Shown: in pieces, positions 27,510 to 38,587 of the stretch
How positions within the stretch are numbered: the stretch's first letter is position 1
Layout: every line of letters starts with the position of its first letter
DNA from: Acinetobacter piscicola
GTDB taxonomy: Bacteria; Pseudomonadota; Gammaproteobacteria; Pseudomonadales; Moraxellaceae
Direction: 5' to 3'
Assembly (NCBI RefSeq): GCF_002233755.1
Contig: NZ_NIFO01000004.1
Location: 186,001-250,000, forward strand
Length of the DNA stretch: 64,000 nucleotides
Made by a program: the position numbers and the translations under genes
The notes under the pieces: generated by a model
What the model saw: the letters and a program-made list of their open reading frames with translations, nothing else
The model's database searches: none
What the model was told of the DNA's origin: nothing

Positions 27510-27746
27510 GAGGTTTAATCCTAATTTAGAAATATTTTTTGATTCTTCGATCGATGATTTCATTATTCATAATCAAACTGAGAATGCATTGATAAGACAT
27601 TCTAAAAAAACTGTCAGAAAGGCTAATTTGTAAGAAAAGATACAGGTAAGTTTGTTTATTTTTTGATAACTTAGCGCGTTTGGTTTTTAAATATTTTATA
27701 TTTATTTTATATTGTCATTATAAATATTATAGGTGAAAAGTATCTT

Positions 27747-30101
27747 ATGCAATTATCAAAATTAAGTTTATGTCTTTTGGGTCTGAGTTTATCTGCATGT
27801 TCTACTCATGTAGTGAAAAATAATACAAATCAGGATGTTGCTCAACGTGCTGTACACGGGCTGAATGCTTTATATGAATATCCAAGTTTTGATTATCGTG
27901 GGCAAGTTCGAGTTCAGCTCAACAAAACGAATCAAGCTCAAAACAGTTCGAAAGACGGTGTTGTCCCTCAACTTGATCCAACCGTTGAAAAAAAGTTGGA
28001 ACAATATTTAAAACAACAAAAAATTCAGTTGACTACAACTCAGAAAAAAGAATTATATCAGACACTTGCTCAGCAAAATTCTCGTGATTTCAATGATTTT
28101 GTTGGTAAAGGTGCAGATGTTGTACAAAGTATTTTAAATGATCTTCAAATTCACTATGATGGAACGGTGAATTATCGCCAAAAAGTGGCATCATTTAATA
28201 TAGAAACCAAATATAAAAAGCCGAATTTATCTGTTGAAATGCGTATTCCAACTGTTATTGATTTCAATGAGTATAAATTTTATACACAAATTTTCTCCCT
28301 CATACCTTATTTAGCGAGTCCAGAAGATCAGAATAAATATGCATACTATAATTTCTCAAAATTTAAGAATGAGATTTCTAGAGTTGATACAAAGGCTTTT
28401 GTCGAATTTTTGAAACAGTCTGGTGCAATATCTTACGTTTTGTCACCAACCGATCAGATTGAAACACTTAAGCTTACTTCTGCTGAACAACAAGCAGGAA
28501 TTGTTGAGAAAATTCGCTTAAATACGTCATTGGAAGAGCTATTTTTACAGGCAAATTTGTACTCTTCGATCAATCGTGAATATTTTGTAAATTCAGTGTT
28601 GGGATTGAACCCTACAACATTAGAAAAAATTTCTGAAGAATATGAAACAAGTACCAAGAAGAATTTAAATGGAAGCGCCGTTGAAGAGACGAATGTAAAT
28701 AGCGCACAAGAAGCTGCCGATGCAATGTATAAGCTTTATGATGCAGTAAACAAAACTGTCCATAGTAGTGCTGCCCAAGATGAAAAATATGCACAAGATG
28801 AAGAATATGAAAAAGATGAAGTCATTGCAGATTCGACGGAAGCGGATGAATATGCAGATGAAGAAAGCGCAACGACAGACAGCAAGTATGATGATGCTGA
28901 TGTGGATGATGAGTCAGACGCTGCGGAAAAAATATTGACTGAACAGCAATGTCAAGATTTGGTCAAAACAAAAGCTAATACACGTTTTGGTGATGTAGAG
29001 TATTGCGATTTCAAGTATGGAATTGAGGTATTTAACAGCAAGCAAGAACAGAACTCTATTTTAGATGCAAAGACCGATAAAAAAGATGCAGAGCTTGCGG
29101 CAAAATTTGTGGCTTTAAGTAAGAAAGATCATTTTGTCGATGCCAATGAGTTCAAACAGTTATGGACACAATATCAAAGTGATGTAGATGCAAGCTTGCC
29201 ACCGAAAAATCAAAGAAATCCGATGATTGTTGACCTTGCGCTGGATGAAAAAGGTCGAGCAGTTAAAGTAGATTATGATATGGGAATGGATTTCGGAAAG
29301 CTGAATCGGAAGTTAAATGTGAAGTTTGATATGCAATTCCTTAATTATGGAAATGCGACGAAAATAGATCGTCAAGTATTAAATGAAGCGAAATCTTTTA
29401 AAGAAATCTTTAATGGCAGCCTCATCGGGACAGCGGTGGGAGGTTTTACGAAAAGTTTACCGAGCTCATCACAACAAGGTTATTTACATTTAGATGATCG
29501 GTTAGAGAAAATAGCCACACAGGTTTTTATTCAAACTGGGTCATATGAGAAAACGTACAAAGCAGTATTTATTGCTAAATTGACGGCTAAAAATCCTGAC
29601 TTAGTGAAACAATATTCAGCTCAAGATTTGCAAGAGATTGCGGCAATCTATGCGTATTCTTATTCAGATGAAGCCGTATATAACCCGAAAGGTGATGCTT
29701 TAAAACACATTGAAGCCTTACAGAAAAAACATCATTTAGAGGATGATCATCAATATGATAATGTACTTGGAAATAGTGTGAATAGTATTGTGGCTGATGT
29801 CATGAAATCAAAACAAAATGTTTTAGACATTCAGAAGTTACAGAAGAAATATAAGACCGCAGAGGCTGTTTTTGCTCAATATTATACGCAGCAATTTGAA
29901 GCTGAGAATAAGGTTGAAAAAGAGCAACGTGCTGAATTCTTAAAGACTGTAAATGTTTTAGCTAAATCTTATACTGCGCTGAAGAAAAACAGTTTTAATG
30001 ATCAATTGGTTGCGAGTCTAAATGAAGATTCTGTTGAATTTATTGATTATGATTTGTTTAAAAAGACATATCAGGTTTTAACTGATGCACAGTTGAAATA
30101 A
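27747..30101 (+). CDS. Large lipoprotein of unknown function with an acidic linker
   Basis: 784 residues. A signal peptide ends in the lipobox LSLSACSTHVV (lipidated Cys near residue 18), and there is no +2 Asp, so outer-membrane sorting is likely. Residues ~345-395 form an unusually acidic, low-complexity linker (DEKYAQDEEYEKDEVIADST and onward) between an N-terminal domain and a C-terminal domain rich in charged helices. One Cys pair region, QQCQDLVKTKANTRFGDVEY followed by CDF, may form a disulfide. No known family recognised; probably genus-restricted. GGTGAAAAG upstream may be the ribosome-binding site. Own terminator at 30118-30143. Confidence 0.82.
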   Translation: MQLSKLSLCLLGLSLSACSTHVVKNNTNQDVAQRAVHGLNALYEYPSFDYRGQVRVQLNKTNQAQNSSKDGVVPQLDPTVEKKLEQYLKQQKIQLTTTQKKELYQTLAQQNSRDFNDFVGKGADVVQSILNDLQIHYDGTVNYRQKVASFNIETKYKKPNLSVEMRIPTVIDFNEYKFYTQIFSLIPYLASPEDQNKYAYYNFSKFKNEISRVDTKAFVEFLKQSGAISYVLSPTDQIETLKLTSAEQQAGIVEKIRLNTSLEELFLQANLYSSINREYFVNSVLGLNPTTLEKISEEYETSTKKNLNGSAVEETNVNSAQEAADAMYKLYDAVNKTVHSSAAQDEKYAQDEEYEKDEVIADSTEADEYADEESATTDSKYDDADVDDESDAAEKILTEQQCQDLVKTKANTRFGDVEYCDFKYGIEVFNSKQEQNSILDAKTDKKDAELAAKFVALSKKDHFVDANEFKQLWTQYQSDVDASLPPKNQRNPMIVDLALDEKGRAVKVDYDMGMDFGKLNRKLNVKFDMQFLNYGNATKIDRQVLNEAKSFKEIFNGSLIGTAVGGFTKSLPSSSQQGYLHLDDRLEKIATQVFIQTGSYEKTYKAVFIAKLTAKNPDLVKQYSAQDLQEIAAIYAYSYSDEAVYNPKGDALKHIEALQKKHHLEDDHQYDNVLGNSVNSIVADVMKSKQNVLDIQKLQKKYKTAEAVFAQYYTQQFEAENKVEKEQRAEFLKTVNVLAKSYTALKKNSFNDQLVASLNEDSVEFIDYDLFKKTYQVLTDAQLK

Positions 30102-30117
30102 TCCATATGCAAAATCA

Positions 30118-30143
30118 AGAACCTCAAATGAGGTTCTTTTTTG
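30118..30143 (+). terminator. Terminator after the large lipoprotein gene
   Basis: AAGAACCTCA pairs with TGAGGTTCTT and a T-run follows; it lies 16 bases after the stop codon and before the convergent aroE end. Confidence 0.9.
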
Positions 30144-30164
30144 TTATCTAGTTTAAAATTTGCT

Positions 30165-30953
30165 TTAGATAAAATCTTTTAAATCTGGACGTACACCATT
30201 CCAAATATAAAAAGCTTCAATTGCTTGTCCGACTAACATGCCAAACCCTTCAGAGGTTGGTACACCACGTGCTTTGGCTTGATCGAGGAAATTTGATGGT
30301 TTACCGTATGCCATTTCATAGGCATAGTTAAATTTTAAATTCTCAGGAAGGCTTAAGGCCTCTCCACTTAAACTCGCAGATGTTGCATTAATGACAATAT
30401 CAAACTGTCCGTCTAATTCATCTAAACCACATGCAGATAATTCAGTATCGGGAACAGCTGCTTTTAAATCATTCACCAATTGTTCTGCGCGCGCTAATGT
30501 ACGATTGGCAATGACAATTTTTTCTGCACCTGCTTTGACTAAAGGGTAAATAACACCTCGTGTTGCACCACCTGCACCAATAATTAGAATTTTACTATTT
30601 TCTAAATTCCAATCTAAGGCTTTAATCGCATCGACCAAACCTTGCCCATCGGTGTTATCGCCATGTAGTACACCATCTTCCATCCATAGCGTATTGACTG
30701 CTTTGGCTATTTTGGCACGTTCTGTGAGTTGTTGGCATAAGACAAAAGCTTGTTCTTTAAAAGGAACAGTGACATTCATCCCAACACCATTTTGCTCAAA
30801 AAATTCTTTTACACTGCTTTCAAAGCCATCTAAAGGCGCAAGACGTTTGACGTAATTCAGATCAAGACCTGTTTTGTCTGCAAATGCATGGTGTAATTCA
30901 GGTGAACGAGAATGCTCAATTGGGTTACCAATGACCGCAAATTGTTTGCTCAT
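30165..30953 (-). CDS. aroE: Shikimate dehydrogenase
   Basis: 262 residues from the ATG at 30951-30953 (MSKQFAVIGNPIEHSRSPEL). The shikimate-binding N-terminal motif, the NVTVPFKEQAF catalytic-lysine motif and NTDGQGLVDAI are followed by the NADP Rossmann loop IIGAGGATRGVIYPL and NRTLARAEQL (the Asn-Arg-Thr NADP selector). It reduces 3-dehydroshikimate in aromatic amino acid synthesis. In several pseudomonads aroE follows hemF; here hemF is also the next large gene, 0.7 kb away on the same strand. Confidence 0.96.
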   Translation of the reverse strand: MSKQFAVIGNPIEHSRSPELHHAFADKTGLDLNYVKRLAPLDGFESSVKEFFEQNGVGMNVTVPFKEQAFVLCQQLTERAKIAKAVNTLWMEDGVLHGDNTDGQGLVDAIKALDWNLENSKILIIGAGGATRGVIYPLVKAGAEKIVIANRTLARAEQLVNDLKAAVPDTELSACGLDELDGQFDIVINATSASLSGEALSLPENLKFNYAYEMAYGKPSNFLDQAKARGVPTSEGFGMLVGQAIEAFYIWNGVRPDLKDFI

Positions 30954-31109
30954 GCCACATGTCCATGTATTGATCAATAAATTGGCAACAATATACGTGA
31001 AAATAAAGGGAGTGACAAAAATATCTTAACAAAATCATTCTAATAATAGTGATCGGGGTTTAATTGGTTTTATTTTTTAAATTTAAAATGAATCAATATT
31101 TTGGAAGCT

Positions 31110-31316
31110 TTATGGATTACAAACTGATTTAATAAAGTCTAGAAAAATCATTGCAAAAATCACTAAAATTCCAATAGAAAGTAAAACACTTGAAGTAATC
31201 GAAATACTGTCAGAAAGGTTGTCATTGGACATGATGGTCACAGTAATTGAACATACTAATAGAAAAAGGACACTGAGTGACAGCGTGACTTTATGATTTT
31301 CTAGTAAATTTCTCAT
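31110..31316 (-). CDS. Small two-helix membrane protein, unknown
   Basis: 68 residues with GAGG seven bases before the ATG. Two hydrophobic helices (about 10-30 and 40-62) joined by a polar SNDNLSDSIS loop, ending KSVCNP. No family recognised; size and helix layout recall the paired small proteins at 13.6-14.0 kb, but the sequences do not align well. It lies between aroE and hemF on the same strand. Confidence 0.55.
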   Translation of the reverse strand: MRNLLENHKVTLSLSVLFLLVCSITVTIMSNDNLSDSISITSSVLLSIGILVIFAMIFLDFIKSVCNP

Positions 31317-31524
31317 TACTGAGCCTCGAGTTGAAGGTGGGAAATCAATTCAATAATTTATAAGATAGAAGCTAAAACAAAATAGAAACTAAGTAAAAAA
31401 TTAAGCAAATTTTAAGTTTTGTATAGTAAACAAATTTAAGCTAAAACAAAATTAAAAAGCGTCGTTATTGTGATTTATTCTCATTATTAATTGTGAGTAA
31501 ATCTTTCTAAAAATAATGGAACAT
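31317..31524. other. AT-rich intergenic DNA without recognised feature
   Basis: Between the small membrane gene and the hemF terminator the sequence is AT-rich with several TAAAACAAAAT-like stretches. No open reading frame, RNA gene or strong hairpin was found; it presumably carries the promoter of the small membrane gene. Confidence 0.5.
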
Positions 31525-31556
31525 AAAAAAGCTAAGCTTATTAAAAGCTTAGCTTT
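31525..31556 (-). terminator. Terminator of hemF
   Basis: AAAGCTAAGCTT pairs perfectly with AAGCTTAGCTTT across ATTAA; on the minus strand it is followed by a run of Ts. It lies about 65 bases beyond the hemF stop. Confidence 0.85.
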
Positions 31557-31621
31557 GAGGTAAAATTAAGCTTGAATCGAACGAAAATCTGATCATTCCC
31601 AATAAATAGCATACTTTTGAC

Positions 31622-32590
<969 letters not shown>

Positions 32591-32818
32591 CTATATACAT
32601 CAAAACATAAATTGATCAAAAAATTAAGTACATTGCTTAAAAGTGGTGGTGTTCACGACAACAAATTGAAAATCCATTCTAAATTTTGACAATACTGTTG
32701 GAATTCCGATCATTTCACTAGGTTGAATTCAAACGATAAGCTCAGCACAATAGGCCAAATACAGATTCAATGGTTTGATTTCTGCTGAAAAAAACTGATG
32801 TTAGTTGAGCTTTAATTT

Positions 32819-34189
32819 ATGAATATGAGTTGTTCTCTCATACAAAAATATAATGTTGCTGGCCCTCGTTATACCAGTTATCCAACAGTTCCTTATTGGG
32901 ATGAAGCTTCATTTTCTGTGCAGCAGTGGAAGCAAAGCTTAAAACGTTCATTCGATGAGTCGAATACAGCAGAAGGCATTAGCTTATATATCCATTTACC
33001 TTTTTGTGAAAGCTTATGTACTTTTTGTGGTTGCCATAAAAAAGTCACTAAACGCCATGAAGTTGAACAACCTTATATTCAGGCGGTATTAAAAGAATGG
33101 GAATTATATTGTCAATTATTGGGTGATATTCCCCAAATTAAAGAAATTCATTTGGGTGGTGGCACACCGACATTTTTTTCGGTTGAGCATTTGCAACAGC
33201 TGATTCAAGGTATTTTGGCCAAAGCAACCATTGCAGAAGGCCATGAGTTCAGCTTTGAAGGACATCCGAATAATACCACCAAAGCACATTTACAAGCCTT
33301 GTATGAGCTTGGTTTTCGTCGTGTCAGTTATGGTGTGCAGGATTATAATGAGAATGTACAGAAAGCGATTCATCGAATTCAACCTTTTGAAAATGTAGAG
33401 AATGTGACCAAGTGGGCGAGAGAAATTGGTTATGAATCCATTTCTCATGATTTGGTTTTTGGGTTGCCATTTCAAAGCTTAGAAGACGTGTTAAAAACCA
33501 TTGATTTAACCAACAGTTTATTGCCTGATCGTTTGGCTTTTTATAGCTATGCACATGTGCCTTGGATTAAGGGTAATGGTCAACGTGGTTTTAAAGATCA
33601 CGATGTTCCAAAAGATGACGTGAAGCGTGCCTTATATGAAGAAGGTAAAAACAAACTTTTAGCGCATGGTTATCATGAAATTGGCATGGATCATTTTGCT
33701 TTAGACCGTGATGGGATGTATCAGTCCTTTAAAGCGGGTACTTTACATCGTAATTTTATGGGCTATACCTCGTCTAAAACCCAAGTGATGATTGGGCTCG
33801 GTGTGTCTTCGATTAGTGATAGCTGGTATAGCTTTGCGCAAAATGAAAAGGTTTTAGATGATTATTATGCTCGCCTTGAGAATAATGAAATTCCTGTATT
33901 TAAAGGGCATGTTTTAGATACTGAAGATTTAAAAATCCGTGAGCATATTTTAAATTTGATGTGTACTTTTGAAACATCTTGGAAAGAACCAAGTATGGAT
34001 TTTCCTGAGCGTATTGATGTGATTCAACGGTTGGTTGAGATGCAACAGGATGGTTTATTGCAGATCGAAAAGGATCGTATTGTGATTACCGAACAGGGGA
34101 AGCCTTTTGTTCGTAATATTTGTATGGCCTTTGATTTGCGATTAAAGCGTAGAAAGCCTGAAACGCAGATTTTCTCGATGACGGTCTGA
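32819..34189 (+). CDS. hemN: Oxygen-independent coproporphyrinogen III oxidase
   Basis: 456 residues. The N-terminal marker YNVAGPRYTSYPTVPYWDEA and the radical SAM motif with C63, C67, C70 and C72 (CESLCTFCGC) identify true HemN rather than HemW. HLGGGTPTFF and the C-terminal helical domain follow. It uses SAM to oxidise coproporphyrinogen III without oxygen. Upstream I found only a partial FNR-like sequence (see rejected items). An alternative ATG two codons in is equally plausible. Confidence 0.96.
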   Translation: MNMSCSLIQKYNVAGPRYTSYPTVPYWDEASFSVQQWKQSLKRSFDESNTAEGISLYIHLPFCESLCTFCGCHKKVTKRHEVEQPYIQAVLKEWELYCQLLGDIPQIKEIHLGGGTPTFFSVEHLQQLIQGILAKATIAEGHEFSFEGHPNNTTKAHLQALYELGFRRVSYGVQDYNENVQKAIHRIQPFENVENVTKWAREIGYESISHDLVFGLPFQSLEDVLKTIDLTNSLLPDRLAFYSYAHVPWIKGNGQRGFKDHDVPKDDVKRALYEEGKNKLLAHGYHEIGMDHFALDRDGMYQSFKAGTLHRNFMGYTSSKTQVMIGLGVSSISDSWYSFAQNEKVLDDYYARLENNEIPVFKGHVLDTEDLKIREHILNLMCTFETSWKEPSMDFPERIDVIQRLVEMQQDGLLQIEKDRIVITEQGKPFVRNICMAFDLRLKRRKPETQIFSMTV

Positions 34190-34209
34190 TTCTATTTTTG
34201 ACTGTAGTG

Positions 34210-34227
34210 AATTCAATTAATTGAATT
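34210..34227. repeat. 18-bp perfect AT-rich palindrome
   Basis: AATTCAATTAATTGAATT is its own reverse complement. It lies 21 bases after the hemN stop, next to the CCCTCCT-type palindrome. It may be part of that element's boundary or an incidental hairpin. Confidence 0.7.
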
Positions 34228-34231
34228 AAAA

Positions 34232-34270
34232 CGCCCTCCTTTGGAAAAGGAGGGTTGGGGAGGATTTAAT
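34232..34270. repeat. Intergenic CCCTCCT/AGGAGGG palindrome with GGGGAGGATTTAA tail
   Basis: CCCTCCTTTGG and AAAAGGAGGG form the hairpin, followed by TTGGGGAGGATTTAA. The same hairpin plus tail appears in the elements at 56.68 kb and (inverted) 58.2 kb and 47.98 kb, so it is a dispersed module. It sits between convergent hemN and ribA. Confidence 0.8.
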
Positions 34271-34314
34271 ATTTTCAGATCATTTATTTTAAAACTGTAT
34301 AGGTCTTTTTATTC

Positions 34315-34929
34315 TCAAAAATCATCTTTTTCATACATATGTGACATACGATCATGCTTGGTTTTTAAATAATCTTCATTGAATTTATTCAAACCAACGG
34401 TCAAAGGAACACGATCAACAACGTCAATACCTAAATCAGTTAAAGCCTTTAATTTTAATGGATTATTAGTGATAAGCTTGACTTGTTTAACCTGTAACTG
34501 ATCGAGCATGATGGTACACATATCATAAGTACGCGCATCGGCAGGTAGGTTTAATAATAAATTGGCATCCACCGTATCATGTCCTTGATCTTGTAAGGCA
34601 TAAGCACGGATTTTATTGGTCAAACCAATACCACGTCCTTCTTGACGTAAATATAAAATCACGCCTTGACCTGCTTCATTCATCATTTTCATCGTGTTGT
34701 GTAATTGTGGACCACAATCACATTTTAAAGAACCAAAGGCATCGCCTGTTAAGCACTCTGAATGAATACGAACCAATACAGGTTCAGTGGGAGCAGTTTC
34801 CAAACCTTTAGAAAGAGCTATATGCTCTTCGCCTGTTTGAGGATCCTGAAATACAGAAATTTTAAATTCACCATAAGCCGTAGGTAAATTTGAAGTGGCA
34901 ACAAACGCTATTGACACAGAATCTTCCAT
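34315..34929 (-). CDS. ribA: GTP cyclohydrolase II
   Basis: 204 residues, the length of stand-alone RibA. Zinc ligands C59, C70 and C72 lie in [20 protein letters not shown], and the GTP-binding motif [20 protein letters not shown] follows. It opens GTP to start riboflavin synthesis. There is no RibB half fused to it and no FMN riboswitch upstream that I can see. It is divergent from dxs across about 300 bases (34930-35234), a stretch with promoter-like AT-rich DNA and nothing else recognised. Confidence 0.95.
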   Translation of the reverse strand: MEDSVSIAFVATSNLPTAYGEFKISVFQDPQTGEEHIALSKGLETAPTEPVLVRIHSECLTGDAFGSLKCDCGPQLHNTMKMMNEAGQGVILYLRQEGRGIGLTNKIRAYALQDQGHDTVDANLLLNLPADARTYDMCTIMLDQLQVKQVKLITNNPLKLKALTDLGIDVVDRVPLTVGLNKFNEDYLKTKHDRMSHMYEKDDF

Positions 34930-35234
34930 TATTTGTTTAGAAATTGATTAAAGTATAGCGTAATGATCGGGCATTGGTAGAATTGTAAAGCAAGTTTTTA
35001 AGGATAAGTTTGCTTTAAAAATTTCTTTTTTGTATAAAGCGAACGATAATAGTTGATATATAGATAGATTATTCAGGATAATCTAAGTTACGAGCACACA
35101 TGCAGCATTGAATATCGTTCAGTGACGCATCGTTATAAATGTGGCTGATTGAATGTGATATGATTCGATTTCACGATCATGCTAACCCGTGTACCTAGCT
35201 TAGATTTGCCAGGCTTTAGAAGGCTTTGCCACAT

Positions 35235-37136
35235 ATGTTGTATACCGAAATACCTAGTCAACGTCCTGTTACGCCATTGTTGGATACGATCAATCATCCC
35301 CAACAATTACGTCAACTCGAGCAAAGCCAATTGGCACAAGTCGCAGACGAATTGCGTCAATTTATTTTGTATGCTGCTGGACAAAGTGGCGGGCATTTTG
35401 GGGCAAACCTTGGCGTTATCGAACTTACTGTTGCATTACATTATTGTTTTAATACACCAGATGATCGCTTGGTCTGGGATGTGGGGCATCAAGCTTATCC
35501 GCATAAAGCCTTAACCGGTCGCCGCGAGCAATTAACCACGATTCGTTCAAAAAATGGTTTGGCTGCTTTTCCTGCACGTGAAGAATCTGAATTTGATACC
35601 TTTGGCGTTGGGCACTCATCTACTGCAATTTCAGCAGGTTTGGGTATGGCTTTAGCACGTCGTTATCAACAAAACCCATGCGATGTTGTGGCAATTGTGG
35701 GTGATGGTGCAATGACCGCGGGTATGGCTTTTGAAGCGATGAATGATGCAGTCGCACATAATGCCGATTTGATGGTTGTCTTAAATGACAATGACATGTC
35801 TATTTCATGCAGTACAGGTGGTTTTGCTAAACATTTGGCTTCGATTTGGGAGCAAGGGCAGTTCGTTAATATTGATGAACAAGGTCAAGCTTTTATTCAA
35901 GATCATCCTGAGTGGAACTACACATCGCGTTTGCATCAATCTGCAACCGATGCAGCAGATAATTTATTTAAAGCCATTGGTTTTGATTATTTTGGCCCGT
36001 TTGACGGACATGATGTTGAACAACTTGCACAAGTATTCAATGCACTTAAAAAGCGTAAAGGGCCACGCCTGATTCATATCTATACCGTAAAAGGTAAAGG
36101 TTTTGCACCTGCTGAAGTGGATCAAATTAAATATCATGCGATTAGCAAATTAAATACCATACCTACAAAAAATACTGCGCCGAAATATTCAGATGTATTT
36201 GGACAATGGCTATGTGATGAAGCCGCACTTGATAATAGGTTGTTAGCCATTACTCCAGCCATGTGTGAAGGTTCTGGAATGGTACAATTTGCAAAACAAT
36301 ACCCTGAGCGCTACTTTGATGTTGCTATTGCAGAACAGCATGCAGTGACTTTAGCGGCAGGTATGGCATGTGAAGGCTTAAAACCTGTTGTTGCGATTTA
36401 TTCAACATTCTTACAGCGTGGTTATGATCAGTTAATTCACGATGTTGCTTTGCAAAATTTAGATGTAACTTTTGGTATCGATCGTGCAGGTTTAGTGGGC
36501 GAAGATGGGCCAACGCATGCAGGTGCATATGATTATGCATTTATGCGAACTGTACCGAATATGGTGATCATGGCGCCTAAAGACGAAAATGAATGCCGTC
36601 AAATGTTGCACACGGCTTATTTGCATAAAGGGCCAACAGCTGTACGTTACCCACGTGGCAATGGTTTAGGTGTAGAAATTCAACAACTGACTGAACTTGA
36701 AATTGGTAAAGCAGAATTATTGTTAGAACTGAATACTGAACATGATGAAAGTATTACAATTTTAGCATTCGGTAGTCGAGTTCAACCTGCATTGGATGCC
36801 GCGAAACAACTTGCATCACAACTCGATATTGCGATTCGAGTGGTGAATATGCGTTTTGTAAAACCACTCGATGAGCAAATCATCCGAGATCTAGCAGATC
36901 GAACCAGTCTATTTGTTACCGTTGAAGAACATGCTGTAATGGCGGGTGCGGGGAGTGCTGTGAATGAATTCCTTGCACAAGCTCAAATTGTGAAACCGAT
37001 TTTAAACCTTGGTTTACCTGATGAGTTTCTTGCACAAGCAAGCCATGCTGAAATGCTTCAGGGCTGTGGTTTAGATACGAAAGGTATTCAAAACTCAATT
37101 GAACAAGCATGGTTTAAGCTCGTACAGCATGTATAA
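35235..37136 (+). CDS. dxs: 1-deoxy-D-xylulose-5-phosphate synthase
   Basis: 633 residues from the ATG at 35235 (an in-frame TTG lies nine bases earlier). Thiamine diphosphate binding is seen in [20 protein letters not shown] and LNDNDMSIS; the catalytic Glu is in [26 protein letters not shown] and the C-terminal transketolase domain follow. It starts the methylerythritol phosphate route to isoprenoids, including ubiquinone. A terminator hairpin separates it from suhB. Confidence 0.97.
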   Translation: MLYTEIPSQRPVTPLLDTINHPQQLRQLEQSQLAQVADELRQFILYAAGQSGGHFGANLGVIELTVALHYCFNTPDDRLVWDVGHQAYPHKALTGRREQLTTIRSKNGLAAFPAREESEFDTFGVGHSSTAISAGLGMALARRYQQNPCDVVAIVGDGAMTAGMAFEAMNDAVAHNADLMVVLNDNDMSISCSTGGFAKHLASIWEQGQFVNIDEQGQAFIQDHPEWNYTSRLHQSATDAADNLFKAIGFDYFGPFDGHDVEQLAQVFNALKKRKGPRLIHIYTVKGKGFAPAEVDQIKYHAISKLNTIPTKNTAPKYSDVFGQWLCDEAALDNRLLAITPAMCEGSGMVQFAKQYPERYFDVAIAEQHAVTLAAGMACEGLKPVVAIYSTFLQRGYDQLIHDVALQNLDVTFGIDRAGLVGEDGPTHAGAYDYAFMRTVPNMVIMAPKDENECRQMLHTAYLHKGPTAVRYPRGNGLGVEIQQLTELEIGKAELLLELNTEHDESITILAFGSRVQPALDAAKQLASQLDIAIRVVNMRFVKPLDEQIIRDLADRTSLFVTVEEHAVMAGAGSAVNEFLAQAQIVKPILNLGLPDEFLAQASHAEMLQGCGLDTKGIQNSIEQAWFKLVQHV

Positions 37137-37184
37137 ACCCATGTAAAAATTAAAGTTGTAAAATTTTAGAAACAAAATTTCCCT

Positions 37185-37220
37185 AAAAGCCCCGATATTT
37201 GCTAAAATATTGGGGCTTTT
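37185..37220 (+). terminator. Terminator between dxs and suhB
   Basis: AAAAGCCCC and an ATATT segment pair with AATATT and GGGGCTTTT. It ends only 47 bases before the suhB start, so suhB must be transcribed either by read-through or from a promoter inside the hairpin region. Confidence 0.8.
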
Positions 37221-37266
37221 ATGCATTATTCTTTATCAGTTTCTTCAAATTTGTAGTGGGTGTTCA

Positions 37267-38097
37267 ATGGAACCTATGGTGGTGATGGCTGCGCGTGCGG
37301 CTCAATTAGTTGGTCAAGAGCTTTTAAAAGCGCATCAAAATCGTCATAAACTCGATCTGCAAGTCGAAGAAAAAGGTATTGATGGTCCTGTGACTCGTGT
37401 AGATCGTTACATCGAGCAGTTAACTATTGATACGCTTCGTAAAAGTTATAAAAATCACAGCTTCCTTGGTGAAGAGTTTGGACTGCAAGAAGGTAAAGGT
37501 CACGACGCCGATTGGTGTTGGGTGATCGATCCGCTTGATGGTACTTTAAACTTTATCAATGGTTTCCCTCATTTCTGTGTCTCTATTGCTGTTCAACATA
37601 AAGGTGTAACTCAACACGGCGTTATTTATGACCCTGTGAAAGATGAGTTATTCTCTGCAAGTCGCGGTCGTGGCGCAATGTTGAATCAACGCCGTATTCG
37701 TGTAAATGTTAAAGACAGCCTTGAAAATACGTTTATGGGTGTAGGTCATGCTTACCGTGCTAAACGTAATGGTGAAATCATTTCTTATGCAAAAAATCAT
37801 TTTGAATCATTGTTGAATGTCACTGAAGCAGGCGCGCAATACCGTCGTTCAGGTTCAGCAGCATTGGATTTAGCGTATGTTGCAGCAGGTCGTTTTGATG
37901 CTTATTTTGAACTTGGTTTAAAACCTTGGGATATCGCAGCAGGCGAGTTAATTGTGAAAGAGGCTGGCGGTACTGTGGTTGATGCACGTGGTGGGACTGA
38001 CTCTATGGAAAATGGTCAAGTGATTGCTTGCTCTATGAAAATGTTAAAACCATTGATGCAAGCTGTTGTTCCTGCTTGGGGTGAAGCTGCGAAGTAA
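37267..38097 (+). CDS. suhB: Inositol-1-monophosphatase family protein SuhB
   Basis: 276 residues from the ATG at 37267 (MEPMVVMAARAAQLVGQELL); the frame opens 19 codons earlier inside the terminator and is unlikely to be used. Metal-binding motifs are EEFG (near 65), WVIDPLDGTLNFINGFPHF and LKPWDIAAGELIVKEAGG. Besides phosphatase activity, SuhB is a component of the rRNA antitermination complex in enterobacteria. No partner genes are adjacent. Confidence 0.95.
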   Translation: MEPMVVMAARAAQLVGQELLKAHQNRHKLDLQVEEKGIDGPVTRVDRYIEQLTIDTLRKSYKNHSFLGEEFGLQEGKGHDADWCWVIDPLDGTLNFINGFPHFCVSIAVQHKGVTQHGVIYDPVKDELFSASRGRGAMLNQRRIRVNVKDSLENTFMGVGHAYRAKRNGEIISYAKNHFESLLNVTEAGAQYRRSGSAALDLAYVAAGRFDAYFELGLKPWDIAAGELIVKEAGGTVVDARGGTDSMENGQVIACSMKMLKPLMQAVVPAWGEAAK

Positions 38098-38122
38098 TTT
38101 ATAATTTTGTAGATCCAGTTTT

Positions 38123-38152
38123 AAAAAGCCTTCATATTTATGGGGGCTTTTT
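38123..38152 (+). terminator. Terminator after suhB
   Basis: AAAAAGCC pairs with GGGCTTTTTT around a loop of about ten bases; it lies 26 bases after the suhB stop. Confidence 0.8.
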
Positions 38153-38161
38153 TATGGTGTT

Positions 38162-38587
38162 TTATTTCTGCATTGTAAGATATGTTTTTATGAGTTGAAT
38201 ATCACGAATATCTTTTTCACGGCCATAACTTTGTTTAAACCCAATTAAGGATTTCAGATCTATAAATCGTACTTGATCAAAAATATCGGCATGCTGAATT
38301 AGCCATGAAGTACTTCTTTTGAAATTTTCAGTGTTAACATCCTAATAAATCTCTATAAAATCATTGTATAACTTGGGCTTTCCATTGGGACGTATTTTAA
38401 AAGACCAATCTCTTTGTTTAAGTATTTCAAACAATTGCGTTGTAACAACAATATCGATATCAGAAGTCTCTCGAATGTCTCGCACGGTTAATGAGCCACC
38501 ACCGACAATAAGATATTCATTTTTAGGTAATTTTAATCGATGTATTTCTGCAAGTAATTGCTGTTTATTCATTTTAATCTCGGTCAT
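38162..38587 (-). pseudogene. Nucleotidyltransferase-fold gene interrupted by an amber codon
   Basis: The frame from 38587 (or the ATG at 38572, with GAG upstream) reads 81 codons with the nucleotidyltransferase motif VGGGSLTVRDIRETSDIDIV, stops at TAG 38342-38344, and then continues in the same frame for 59 codons: DVNTENFKRSTSWLIQHADI and later IDLKSLIGFKQSYGREKDIR, ending DIQLIKTYLTMQK. Both halves belong to one protein type (a MNT/AbiEii-like fold with a C-terminal DLK-x-GR-xKD motif). A single base change, for example from TTG, would explain the stop. Read-through cannot be excluded. Confidence 0.8.

Noticed and set aside
35179..35514. 111-codon frame overlapping the start of dxs
   Set aside because: It is a shifted reading of dxs; dxs matches its family over the full length in the other frame.
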